NCBI GenBank assembly: GCA_039090855.1
Contig: CM076997.1
Span: 165,198,709-165,262,708, forward strand
From: Macrothele yani
Lineage: Eukaryota; Arthropoda; Arachnida; Araneae; Macrothelidae
DNA: 64,000 bases
Direction of reading: 5' to 3'
Shown here: positions 54,347-64,000 of the stretch, piece after piece
Layout: each line of letters begins with the position of its first letter
How positions within the stretch are numbered: the stretch's first letter is position 1
Notes under the pieces: generated by a model
Database searches by the model: none
What the model was told of the DNA's origin: nothing
What the model saw: the letters and a program-made list of their open reading frames with translations, nothing else
Made by a program: the position numbers and the translations under genes

Positions 54347-56360
54347 TCACCGCTCAAAATCAGGTGAGTGGGGAAATTCTTGAGTACAGAAAACCGTGCC
54401 AGCAGATTGGAAGAGGCCTAAGGGTTGCTGTCTGGACAGTGGTCCACGAACCAGAAGAAACTTATCAGTGGCCTTTACAACCTCATCATGTGAGAGAGGA
54501 TTGACAGGACCAGAAGGGAGATGCATACTGTTCAAAGAGTCATCAGGTGGAGAAACATCTGAAGAGGAACCATCGTAAACACTAGATGAGGCCACAGAAG
54601 GAGTAATAGAAATATGTTTTACTTTTACTGTTTTAGAGAGCTTTTGGAAGTTCCAGTCCGTTTCGAAGACGAAGTTGCAGCGGATGAATCCATTCGCGGA
54701 TCTGGAAGAGCACCCGAACGGGAGACGAGAACACAAGTTGCGCCCAGGAATCAGTATTCACCCGACCAGCACTGGTGGACACTGGAACATTAGCCGAGGC
54801 AGAAGAAAGGTGCGACAACGGAGGAACAGCAGACATGGTCGTATATGGAGATCCGATATGCAAGAGGTACGGAGGACAGCCAGTCGGCCGGAGTGCCGTA
54901 GCACCACCCGATACATCCGAATCGGAATACTCCGCCGGAGACACATATGTAGTGGAAGACATCTCTGCTAACCCCGAAGGAGGATGCACTACCGTACGCC
55001 ACGGAAGAGGAAGAAAGGGATCATTGTCTTTGATGGGAAGGTGCATTTGACGAAGAGAAGGGGACATAACGTCAATCAAAACACTGAAAGACGGGATGGT
55101 AGAAGGACCAATGTGACCGGCATTCGGATGCGAGTTGGAAGAAACACTACGGCGTATGCGCACACAGGCACACAGGAGGCAGTTGTGTATGATCCTGTGT
55201 AAGATAATGTGTACAATAGTGAGTGGGGAAAATCTTGAAACTGTACGTGCGTGAGCCAATTTCAACAGTAGCGGCTGTAGGACAGTCCGCCAATGGCTTT
55301 CTAAGTGGGAAAGATGACCACCAACTGACGTCGAGATGCTGTAGCATGTGAAAATCGAGTTACGCGTGGAGCGTCAGAAAGGCGACGGACCTTGCTAGCA
55401 AATTTACAAACGTGATTGACAAGGAGAGGAAGGGCAGTAACAGGCATTTCCTGTGGAACAGGATAGAGCATGATATTCACCGGATGCTTGGAAAGATACG
55501 AAGTGATGATATATTGGTTCCAATCGAAAGTCCGTGTTCAAGAAAAATATCAGCATCCTCCTTGCACTGGGACTGCACGGAGATACCCCGAGGGGTACGA
55601 GAAATTCCGGCAATAGACCCGTACGACACATGACCTGACAAGACCTCCATGTAGCATGGCAAAGGAGTTTTCGGTAATGAATGAAAGAGCTGAACTCTAT
55701 CCAGGAGTTAGGAAATCACGTCCGATCTCCCAATTTTGATCAATCGTTATCTTCACCTTGTGGTTGGATACCTGAATAATAGGTGTTGATTGAAAGATAC
55801 CATCAGGTTGAGAAGAAGCTGACGTAGAAGCAGTGCCTCGTTGCATTGTAGAGGCAAATGACATCCTCGGAAGAGAAGTTCGTGCTGAACTGGCTAGCAC
55901 ATAAGACAGTGAGGGAAGAGGTGCTCAGTCAGAATGCAAGACAGTATATTCAGCTGTATCCAGGGAGGCCTCTGAGGCACTGGCAAAATCAGAAGAAAGA
56001 GGCGCAGACAATTCAAGTGAAGGTATCGGGGCAGGACTGCCAGGAATCTGGGAAGGCACCTGAGCAGACACATCTGAGGACGAGGGTACGTCAACATCCA
56101 TGGACGTTTGAAGTGCGAACATCCGCCACACCCAGAGAGGTGCTCAGTCAGAATGCAAAACAGTATATCCAGAGGTACCTAGGGAGGCCTCCAAGGCATT
56201 GGCAAAATCAGAAGGAGGTGCAGACAATTCAAGTGAAGGCATCGGGGCAGGATTACCGGGAATCTGGGAAGGCACCTGAGCAAACACATCTGAGGACGAG
56301 GGTACGTCACCATCCATGGACGTGGGAAGTGCGAACATCCGCCACACCCAGAGATGATAA
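54347..56360 (-). pseudogene. Unidentified degenerate coding-like region
   Basis: GC-richer than its surroundings, with chained minus-strand frames of 60-210 residues in changing phases: from 56347 (SSSDVFAQVPSQIPGNPAPM) through 55900 (STPIIQVSNHKVKITIDQNW), 55662 (MEVLSGHVSYGSIAGISR), 55265 (210 residues) to 54347 (ITPSVASSSVYDGSSSDVSP). Serine- and proline-rich composition and frame changes between readable blocks suggest a decayed protein of several hundred residues. A LINE ORF1 or gag-like protein is a guess; I cannot name a family. The opposite strand also has frames of about 100 residues. Confidence 0.4.
55921..56355. repeat. 219-bp tandem duplication
   Basis: The block starting GTGCTCAGTCAGAATGCAA at 55921 recurs at 56140 with few changes and a 3-base loss. 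It produces a duplicated protein segment on minus (SSSDVSAQVPSQIPG and SSSDVFAQVPSQIPG). Confidence 0.92.
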
Positions 56361-56450
56361 GGCTAGACCGGAAGCCATCGTCTTGGCAGTTTTCAAGTGT
56401 AAACAAATAAGCTAACGCTGTGAAAATGGAGGGATATGAACCAATACAAA

Positions 56451-56670
56451 GGCCGCCCCGGTGGCGCAGTGGTCTAAGCGATGGCCTCTGATCATTCGTC
56501 CGTAAAGGGTCCGGGTTCAAATCCCGGTGAGGCATGGATGTTGTGTTTGTCTTACGGCACTGGCTCTCTCCCTTCCCTGGAACCAGTTACCCTAAATTAG
56601 GGACGGGCTACTGCTTATAGCCCATTGAGTTTCTCACGGTGGTCGTTAAACCTCCAGTCAAAAAAAAAAA
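56451..56670 (+). mobile_element. tRNA-derived SINE (family 1), with target duplication
   Basis: It starts GGCCGCCCCGGTGGCGCAGT with an exact A box TGGCGCAGTGG and B box GGTTCAAATCC. It has the CTAAATTAGGGACGGGCTAC body, AAACCTCC and an A-tail. Direct repeats AACCAATACAA flank it (56439-56449 and 56669-56679). Confidence 0.94.
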
Positions 56671-56679
56671 CCAATACAA

Positions 56680-57985
56680 GCACGATATCGCCTGAAAAGT
56701 TGCTCAAAATATACACAGCACCTTTGAACAGGCGGAACACGCATCATGAGAGTGCTAGATGATGTATATCACACTAGAATGCATAAAATGTAGGAAGTAA
56801 AATACTTTTAAAATGTTAAAGATAAACAATAATAACTTTGATAATTAGTGATGAATTAAGCATGATTTAATAATGACTATGAAGTAATACGTTGGAAGAA
56901 GAAAAGTGAACTCCTGTCCGCATTCTATAGGGCTGAATATCCTCATCTTTATTTTCACACATGAAAAATGCCTCTTGCGTTCCAAAACTGCACAGATGCT
57001 TTATATTTTCGGAAACGGAAAACACTATTTCATGTACCAAGCTGAACAGAAGAACGGAAGGCTTGTATTTCAGAAAATATGATTAATTATTTTAAACTAA
57101 AGTTCCTTCTTTTAGGTTTTAGACTTTCATCATATTTGAAACATACAAAATATTATCAAGATATAAAACACATTTTTGCATTTACTTATTTAAAGTTTAG
57201 CACAATAGTTTTTTTTTTAATATTGAACTACGTTTCAGCGTAATTTATTATTAAACTTGAGTAAATGTTTGAATTTCAAAGGTGCAACAACACATTGTAC
57301 AGTCTCTATAAAGTGAGCAAGAATTGCATGTAGACTAAAATATTATCCGGTCATCATGGTTTTATTAATAAAAAGAAAACGTCATCAACCTATACTGAAT
57401 AACCATTCACAGGAGGTTTCCGACATAACTACCTGTCTGACGGGGGACACATTTCTTTTATTTTGAAATGCTTTATGAATTCATTTCAATGAACTATGAA
57501 TACACGTTAGTTACTTCCCATTATACAGTTCTGAAAATTAATGTGTATTGTCAGAGGAAAGCAATTTTGAATACAGACTGATTTCACGTGTTTTCTTTTA
57601 GGTGATCAAACCGTACACATTTTTGCATCTACTTATCGTATATATTTCAAAGATATCAATAGTTACAAATGAAGAGAAAAGCAGCTAATGATCCAAAAGA
57701 AAGACGCGGAATGATGCTTTAAAATAAAATTGTAAACACACATACACATGAATTAGAGCACTAAGAGCAAAGACTTTTGCCTTATCACTCGCATAAATAA
57801 CCTTGGTCTTCATGTCTTTTAATGTTTCAAGCTTCCTTGCTGATTCTTAACGAGTTCCCTTATAAATTCTGAAATAGAAACCATTTCTTTTCTGAGAAAT
57901 CAGAGGAATTGAGAAAAAAGGAAATCTTTATTCGAGGGATTTAGCTTAGAAATTCATAAGATGGCATAGAATCGACGTTGTAACA
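56680..57985. other. No identifiable gene
   Basis: Strongly AT-rich spacer without long open frames or recognised repeats. Confidence 0.45.
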
Positions 57986-58580
57986 ATGCTTCTTGACACA
58001 TTTTTTACGCTTTCCAACCATAGGTTGAAGAAGGGTATATGCTCCAGCTTTGTCCGTCTGTCTGTCTGTTTGCACGATAACTCGCGTAAAAATGGTTCGA
58101 TTTCGATGAAATTTTCGTATATGGTAGGGAACAACCTGGGGACGAACCCTATTGAAAATGCGCGAAATGGGATCAAAGGTCAGGACATAGGAGCGGGATC
58201 CATTCCATTGCCCTTATGCGTCATAACTTACATAAAAATGTTTCGATTGCGACAGAACGTTATCATGTTGTTCCGGAGGTACACTGAACCAGGTCTGTTG
58301 ATTATCATTGAAATGGGGTCAAAGGTTAGGGCACAGAAGCGAGATTTATTCGACAGCCATTATCCTCATAACTTAACTAAAAATGCTTCTATTGGGACAA
58401 AACGTTAGTACATTGTTCCGGATGTATACTGAACCAATTGTGTTTAACATCATCGAAATGGGGTCTAAGGTCAGGGCACAGAAGCGAGATTTATTCCAAA
58501 ACCGTTATCCTCATAACTTGAGTAATGATTTCTGGTATGTTGGAAAGCGTATCGTAATTAATGCGTTGCATGATTTTTCT
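57986..58580 (+). repeat. 146-bp tandem repeat with leader, inverted relative to 0.8-1.3 kb
   Basis: It opens with CGCTTTCCAACCATAGGTTG and GTCCGTCTGTCTGTC, then TTCGATTTCGATGAAATTTT. The phrase GGGRTCAAAGGTCAGG recurs near 58171, 58317 and 58463. This is the complement of the array at 806-1313. The 140- and 99-residue frames here come from the repeat period and are not genes. Confidence 0.85.
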
Positions 58581-59370
58581 AACTTGTTTAATATTTGTGA
58601 AAGCTCGCATGTTGTACAAAAACAAAGACCAAGTATATCAGCTTTAGAATCAGAAAATTGTGCGTACGCTAGAATCAACTAAGAAATAGGCACGAGGCTT
58701 GAAGGTACGTATTAAAACCCGGTTCAGTTGGTGCACAAGTAGTGGTTGAAATAATTGTCGAACTTTCTTTCACAACCGGACGACTTTGTCAAGCCACACA
58801 AACAATAAATAGACTACAACTGATAAATTCCAAATAGAACCGATATTTAAAATATAAGTGAAGAATATGCATATTTTTATAAAGCAAATTCACTAGAATG
58901 GTAACAGTTCTTCGATATACAGTTTGTATATAGTTTACCTCGAGTCAAAGTCTAATAAAGCATTTCACGCACGAGTTAATTTCTTTGAAATTTTATCATT
59001 ACACGCCTCCTGGTGAGAAAATATTTAAGTGGTTTTTCTGATTAACGTCCTTTTTACGGAAATATAGGTTGCAATAGGTGCCAATCCATTCCATAATCGG
59101 GTTGCTCTATTTGGACGAATCTCCCAGAGTAGAGTAGAGGATGGAGTAAATGTCAAGAGATATTTTGTTGTTCTCTGAGCTATCACAGTAGAGTAAAAGG
59201 ATGTAGTTCACCGCGACGCATTCACCAGGAATTGAATTAGAATTGTGGTGGATGACAGAATCAGCAATGTGTCTTGCTGAACGTATCCTCATGTCACAGC
59301 TTAACTTCCTTAAAACTTTTCTAAACTAAAATGAGAATTTTTATGTACATGGTGAAGAGGTTTCAAATAC
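58581..59370. other. No identifiable gene
   Basis: AT-rich spacer; no motif seen. Confidence 0.4.
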
Positions 59371-59545
59371 GTGGAGACAATATAAATAGACAAAGTCACA
59401 GCTGTTTCCACGTTTATCTTTAATTAACACACAGCAATCGAAAGATTGTTATCCCGACACCGCTGGAATCGAACCCCAGATTTTTCGGTGCCAAAAAATC
59501 CACAGCGCTATGTGTATTTATATGTCAGAATCTGTCTTCACAAAT
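59340..59545 (-). mobile_element. tRNA-derived SINE-like fragment (family 3)
   Basis: On minus it has a near A box TAGCGCTGTGG and an exact B box GGTTCGATTCC (59466-59476), then CAGCGGTGTCGGGATAACAA and TGCTGTGTGTTAA. The tail AGACAAAGTC...TATTGTCTCCACGTATTTG ends at about 59340. Confidence 0.6.
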
Positions 59546-59649
59546 CCTTAGGGATGGACTCAGCAACTGAGACGTATCCATCTGGTGGGGCTTAACGGCA
59601 CAAGCTATTTATTTATAGCTAATTAATCCAAAGGGCGAGAAAAATAGTG

Positions 59650-60000
59650 AAAATCTTCCAAATACGTAGAGACAATGTAAATAGACAAAGTCATCGTTCT
59701 TTCCACGTTAAAAATCATGCCACCAGAGGTATTAAGGAAATCAAGAATATTAGTTACACCACTGGTAATTGGACTATTGCCAAAATTGGGTCACGATACA
59801 TTGGGTCCATTCCTGTATATAAAGAAAGGCAGCTTAGCATAAGGCAAACGCACTTGGCTAGGTATAGAGAGATCTGGGGTTTAATCCCAGCGGTGTCCGG
59901 ATAACGATTTTTCGGTTGCATAACAATAGGTGTCCGGATAACAATTTTTATTCAGACAGCTGCGGATTTACTTCAAAAGCATAACAATTTTTCGGTTGCT
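59650..60000 (+). mobile_element. SINE-like fragment (family 3), inverted relative to the previous one
   Basis: CTGGGGTTTAATCCCAGCGG with TGTCCGGATAACGATTTTTC and GGTTGC repeats the family 3 B-box region on plus. The phrase GGTGTCCGGATAACAATTTT recurs at 59929, a short tandem copy. The start (CAAATACGTAGAGACAATGT with ATAGACAAAGTC) matches 59358-59390 in direct orientation, so arms and core have been rearranged. Confidence 0.5.
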
Positions 60001-60062
60001 GTGTGTTAACTGTGCTGTGTGTTAACTGTGTTAACACAGTTAGATGTTAACACAGTTAGATA
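60001..60062. repeat. Palindrome-rich GTTAACAC cluster
   Basis: TAACTGTGTTAACACAGTTA at 60023-60042 is a perfect 20-bp palindrome. Flanking GCTGTGTGTTAACTGTG and ATGTTAACACAGTTAGA extend a direct and inverted repeat cluster. Confidence 0.85.
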
Positions 60063-60084
60063 CACGAAATGCCATTTCAGGGTC

Positions 60085-60540
60085 AGGAGCTATATAGGTG
60101 TGTGGTGTACTATTCTGGAAGATGTATGATTGGGCCCATACTCTTCGACGGGATCATAAACGCGGTAAGGTATTGTGACAACATCCTGTACCATTCATCA
60201 GACACTTGACCAAGGAGGAAATTGTTAATGGCTACTTCGAGCAGGATTCCGCTACGTTCCATACAGTTCACGTCTCCATGGCTTTGATGACTGATGTGTC
60301 CGGAAACGGGATCAACTCCAAAGGCATATGGCCGATACGTTCGTCCGATCTCAGGCCTCCAGATTATTATCTGTGAGGTTTACTAGAAAACGCTGCTTAC
60401 AAGAACAATCTCCGTTCTCTACCGGAACAACGGGAAGCCATCCACACAGTAACCAGGAACATTTTCCGTTGGACTTGTCACGTGTCTTTTAGAACATACT
60501 CAGACGCGTGAATGCATGTCTAAGCATGGGAGAGGGCCAT
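60085..60540 (+). pseudogene. Tc3-like/mariner transposase fragment, C-terminal
   Basis: GVWCTISGRCMIGPILFDGI with INAVRYC matches the VWCAIS...GPIFF...VNAERY block of arthropod Tc3-like transposases. The following FQQDxAxxHT segment is partly readable (EQDSATFHTVHVSM), and a SDLRPPDYYL-like segment takes the place of the third box. Stops are frequent. The N-terminus is missing. Confidence 0.7.
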
Positions 60541-61209
60541 TTCCAGAATTTATTATAGCAGGTACACTTGTAGTTGTCGTACGTGTATTGTCTTGACAGG
60601 TGCACAGTTACTTTTGGATCGCCCTGTGCGACATGAGGGAGCGCTTTACAAGTATAAAAACCATGAAAGACATGCCAATATGATACTTTTGAAAGCACTA
60701 AGTGATAAGTTGCGGTTGTTAATCGCCTGTGAATTGTCTTCATCCTTCTGGTTATTGAAAATGATATTGAAGATAAGTGTTCAAACTTTGCGAATGTTAC
60801 TAACATACAAATGTCTAAAGAATGGCCAAGATCGTATCATTTGTGTCGATGTGCAGTGTCTGATGAGACGATTTGAATAAACTTAAAGCTTGCTGGATCG
60901 CTCTGCACGCCGAAGACCGTTGTTAATGGAGTCAAGGTGGAATGATGTGGCATCCCAAATGGACGAACTAGCATTTCAAACGAAAAGTGAAAGAAACAGT
61001 GCATGTGAAATGGCAAGATATTTCGGAATACCGACAAAATTGGTGCAATGCATCCTTTCTTCACGGTGAGTTGAATCTGTACCTATACAAACTACTGTAA
61101 AAGCTTTACACCAGCAATTACCGGAAGAAACAACACAGATCTGATAAGATCATATGCAGAGGATTTTAGGAAGGGAGTGTCTGACCCCAGGTCTTAAACA
61201 ACCCTTAGA
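60541..61209. other. No identifiable gene
   Basis: A 95-residue plus-strand frame at 60593-60880 lacks motifs. It could be an old N-terminal part of the neighbouring transposase relic, but I cannot show it. Confidence 0.3.
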
Positions 61210-61457
61210 AATAGGAAGCTAGGAGATTTGGGCTAGAGTGCCCGATAGGAAAGTCACACGGTAGCGAGGTAGGAAGGGGGAGGAAGACGCCCTTATTTAT
61301 TACCGGGGGCCAGTACCAGTAGCCCGACAGCTTGACGTGCCCATCCGACGCACGGCGGATATGTAGTTGTTCGAGCGCTCGTACCTGCGTGGAATTGAAC
61401 CCGAGGTCTTCTCCGTGGCAGTCACGAACGTTGACTACTAGGCCAACCGCGGCCCGG
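61210..61457 (-). mobile_element. tRNA-derived SINE (family 4)
   Basis: On minus it starts CCGGGCCGCGGTTGGCCTAG with an exact A box TGGCCTAGTAG and an exact B box GGTTCAATTCC, then a GTACGAGCGCTCGAACAAC body and a GGCACTCTAGCCCAAATCTC end. It lies directly upstream of a transposase relic. No target duplication was found. Confidence 0.8.
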
Positions 61458-61469
61458 AAGATACCACAC

Positions 61470-62060
61470 AGCAAGAGGAATGGGTTTTGGCGAAGATGAC
61501 TCATGATACTCAGTGCTTGGTAAATGTGTTTTGGACATACGAAGCTCTTTTTCGTTACATGGATCTATATTCATGCATAATTGCCTTATACGGACAAATA
61601 TTAATATAATCCACATACGTACGCAGATAGACTACGCATTCACTACGCCCTCGTGTAAATTGTCTGCATCGGTCATTCCTAGCAGACTTTTCCCTTGATG
61701 AACCATACCCCAGAAAAAGTCGGAAGACTTGCTCTACAAATGTCGAAAGCTACTTGAAACTGCTGTGCAATAATTTCATGCCATGTCTGTAAGAGCAAAT
61801 TATGAAGCACACAGTCACTTTCACCCATGACGGTGCGCCAGCTCACGTCGCACCTTCAGTAAAGAACTTTCTTGTCACCACATTTGGTTAAGAAAAACTA
61901 ATTAGCAGACACTGCGGCATCGTGCTGCGATCTGCAGATTTGACACCGGAGAATTTCTGGTTATGTGTTTATTTAAAGTCCAGGGTCGACAAGAGAAAAA
62001 CCATCTAGACTTCCATAAAGGAAGCCATTCGGTGCAAAGTCTGTTGCGTTTTGAAATTTA
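61470..62060 (+). pseudogene. Tc3-like/mariner-type transposase fragment
   Basis: EEWVLAKMTHDTQCLVNVFW with TYEALF is a decayed FSxxVLFTDEATF-type first box in which the D is lost. FTHDGAPAHVAPSVKNFLVT carries the second D (HDGAPAH). A SADLTPENFWL-like segment and YLKSRVDKRK follow, replacing PRSPDLTPxDFWLWGYLK. An IKEAIRCKVC end completes the order. The type resembles arthropod elements with a HDGAPxH box and differs from the HDNARPH mariners here. Confidence 0.75.
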
Positions 62061-62655
62061 AATAATGCTTCAAGACAGTTCAATAAATCTTGAAGACAGT
62101 TTTTAACCACCCGGTATTCTAGAACTCTCTAATGTTCTCTAAAAACCTTTCTAAGTTAGGAAAACCTACAGTTAGTTTTAAGTGGGAGTTTTAATTTATT
62201 GTTAAAGAAATTAGTTTGACGCTTACCCAGCCGGAACCAACCGATAGAACCGTCGGCCGTTTGGGCAGTGGTTTGGGAAACTGCAAAATGTCAGCTGCTT
62301 CTGGACTCGGTGTGGCACTGAATTTAGACAACCATAAACTCACGATATCAATACGTCACCTATTCCACCTTTCTTTTATTATCAGGTAACCAGAAAAGTA
62401 AACTCAAGAGATGCATATAGCGTATTAATCCGTATTAATCACTTTTATGTTTATCATTGCCTTGAAAAAGCTTGGCGAATCTTTGTGCTTACTACACCAC
62501 AAAAATAAACGAATTTAATTCGCTATATGCTTCTCTTAAGTATTCACAGTGTGATGTATTTATAATTACGTAACCACAAAGTATTTGCCGTTTTCCGAGG
62601 GAGCAAAAGAAACATCTTCAAATGAGTGGACTGAATTTGCGGAGAGATAGCGTTC
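62061..62655. other. No identifiable gene
   Basis: Spacer; the phrase GCATATAGCG near 62413 has an inverse (CGCTATATGC) near 62521. Confidence 0.35.
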
Positions 62656-62659
62656 CGTC

Positions 62660-63770
62660 CCCGTTATATCGTCAGCTGAAATCCCACGATGCTCTGCGCA
62701 TGACAATCAATATGAGTAAGCAGTTTGGTAGTGGAAAACCATGCGATTACAATAGTGGTATCCGTGGATATTATTCGTGGGTGTTTGTTACACGAACTTA
62801 AAAGTCGCTTCATCTGCTTCAGAAAGAACTCATCGCATGAAGGAACGCACAACTCGGAATTGGTTTCGAAAGTTCGGAGACGGAGATGGATCCCATCAAG
62901 AAAAGGAAAAGGCCGGGGTGATCGTCCTGCCAGCCTTCTTGACACAGAAGCCCTGAAAGTTCCTATTAAACAGGACAGTAGCCAAACATGCCACAGACTA
63001 GCCCAGTTATTTGCTATTAGTGATGAAAATGTCCAAAGAGATCTGCATGAAATAGATAAAGCTTACAAATTGACTAAATGGATCCCCCACGAATTGTCTG
63101 TTGTGAACAAACAGCAACGTGTCTCATCTTGTCTTGCATTGCTGTCTCTCTAAAACAAGGAATCATTTTTGGATAGGGTACTCACATGGGATGAGAAGTG
63201 GGTACACTTCAGCACCCCACAATGTTCCAGGTATTGGTTGTCCACCAGTGACCATATTTATCAAACAACTGCATCCACGTAAAGTTATGACCCAATTTAT
63301 CAAACAACTGCATCCATGTAAGTTAAACATCTGCATCCACGTAAAGTATGTATGGTGGACATTACGTGGTGTTGTTCATTATTAACTCTTGAAGTCCGGC
63401 CGAACGATCACCGCTGTAGTGTACTGTGAACAACTCAAAGGCGTGCATGAGAATCTGAAAAAGAAGAAAGAAGCACTTCTCAACAGAAAGAGAGTTCTGC
63501 TCCTTCAAAATAACGCTCGTGCCCACTCAGCTTAATTGGTTGGAAACACTATGAAATAACTTGGTTACGAGCTTTTATGTCATCCATTTTACCCACTAGG
63601 TCCGACTACCATTAGTTTCTTTCACTCGGGTGGTAGTCTCCTTCAGACTACCATATGTTTCTTTCACTCGACAAACATTTGCGTGGACACGACTTCTCCA
63701 GCTTTGATGATTTGCATGCTGCCCTAAAAACTTTTTCTCTTCCCGTTACCAAGATTAATAGACAGTAAGG
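62660..63770 (+). pseudogene. Mariner-like (SETMAR-type) transposase relic
   Basis: The frame at 62725-63153 is the most readable: IRGCLLHELKSRFICFRKNS, then DPSQTCHRLAQLFAISDENV in its DSSQTCHRLAQLFAISDENV form, and QRDLHEIDKAYKLTKWIPHE with LSVVNKQQRVSSCLALLSL. Then a LDRVLTWDEKWVHF segment carries the first catalytic D (TWDEKWV). A LRGVVHY segment follows, and LLLQNNARAHSA has N for the second catalytic D. The third box near 63600 is unreadable. A ~45-bp triplication (63246-63350) interrupts the middle. Family order matches SETMAR/Hsmar1-type mariners. Confidence 0.87.
63246..63350 (+). repeat. ~45-bp local triplication inside mariner relic
   Basis: ATTTATCAAACAACTGCATC and CACGTAAAGT recur three times with small losses, so the duplication arose after the element had died. 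Confidence 0.85.
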
Positions 63771-64000
63771 TTTGCTCATCTTGCCTTCCTAGCAGACGAA
63801 TAATCGTGATGTTACCGTCCTAATACGTGAATCGTAGATCCGAACTGTAGCCATGGAGGAAGATGTCTTGTCAAGAATTTTTATAACTCCAGCACAGAGC
63901 AAAAGCTTTACAAAAGCACATTTACATTAAATACAGAAGAAATTCAGTCATGTGAATATTTTATTAACAGAGATTTTAAAAATACGTCCCGCACATTTTT
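63771..64000. other. No feature seen
   Basis: AT-rich sequence at the window edge. Confidence 0.4.

Noticed and set aside
57986..58682. 140- and 99-residue plus-strand frames as genes
   Set aside because: They follow the 146-bp repeat that also occurs inverted at 0.8 kb.

Overview
This 64 kb window looks like intergenic DNA from an AT-rich arthropod nuclear genome. The evidence is the mobile-element mix: many Tc1/mariner transposases with arthropod-type motifs, RTE-clade and jockey-like LINEs, a Penelope-like element, a hAT element and tRNA-derived SINEs. A spider or another arachnid is plausible because one Tc1 family here resembles one I associate with orb-weaver genomes, but that is inference. 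I found no convincing host protein-coding gene, rRNA or intact tRNA gene. Nearly every long open frame is a transposase or reverse-transcriptase remnant, a tandem repeat, or noise.

Layout. 0.2-0.8 kb: a TTAA-flanked foldback element. 0.8-1.3 kb: a 146-bp tandem repeat, seen again inverted at 58.0-58.6 kb. 1.4-3.2 kb and 9.5-12.3 kb: two copies of a repeat built from ~150-bp monomers in a ~455-bp three-monomer higher-order unit; each monomer carries a core resembling the CTCF consensus. 12.9-14.1 kb: a complete but dead Tc1 element. 15.1-18.3 kb and 19.1-21.0 kb: two RTE LINE copies head-away, each abutting an (AT)n tract with the same flanking sequence. 21.3-23.7 kb: a jockey-like LINE and a Tc1 relic.

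25.7-30.3 kb: a giant inverted repeat (two ~980-bp arms around 2.7 kb) holding a SINE, a 27-bp minisatellite and a Tc1 fragment; a mariner relic abuts its right edge. 31.5-35.9 kb: largely featureless. 35.9-37.8 kb: a truncated Tc1 adjoining or inserted into a mariner. 39.4-41.2 kb: a degenerate array and a mariner fragment. 41.4-43.3 kb: two tandem copies of a foldback element carrying a tRNA-like core, one split by a hAT element with an 8-bp target duplication. 45-48 kb: a SINE, two Tc1 elements (one close to intact), then a Penelope-like fragment.

51.3-52.9 kb: a mariner N-terminal half and a Tc1 C-terminal half joined by a ~47-bp minisatellite. 54.3-56.4 kb: unidentified, broken minus-strand coding-like sequence with a 219-bp tandem duplication. 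56.5-64 kb: SINEs, the second 146-bp repeat, Tc3-like fragments and a SETMAR-type mariner relic.

The elements do not work together as a pathway. They record repeated insertion, nesting, inversion and local tandem amplification. The best candidates for something undescribed are the CTCF-like higher-order array and the tRNA-bearing foldback family.
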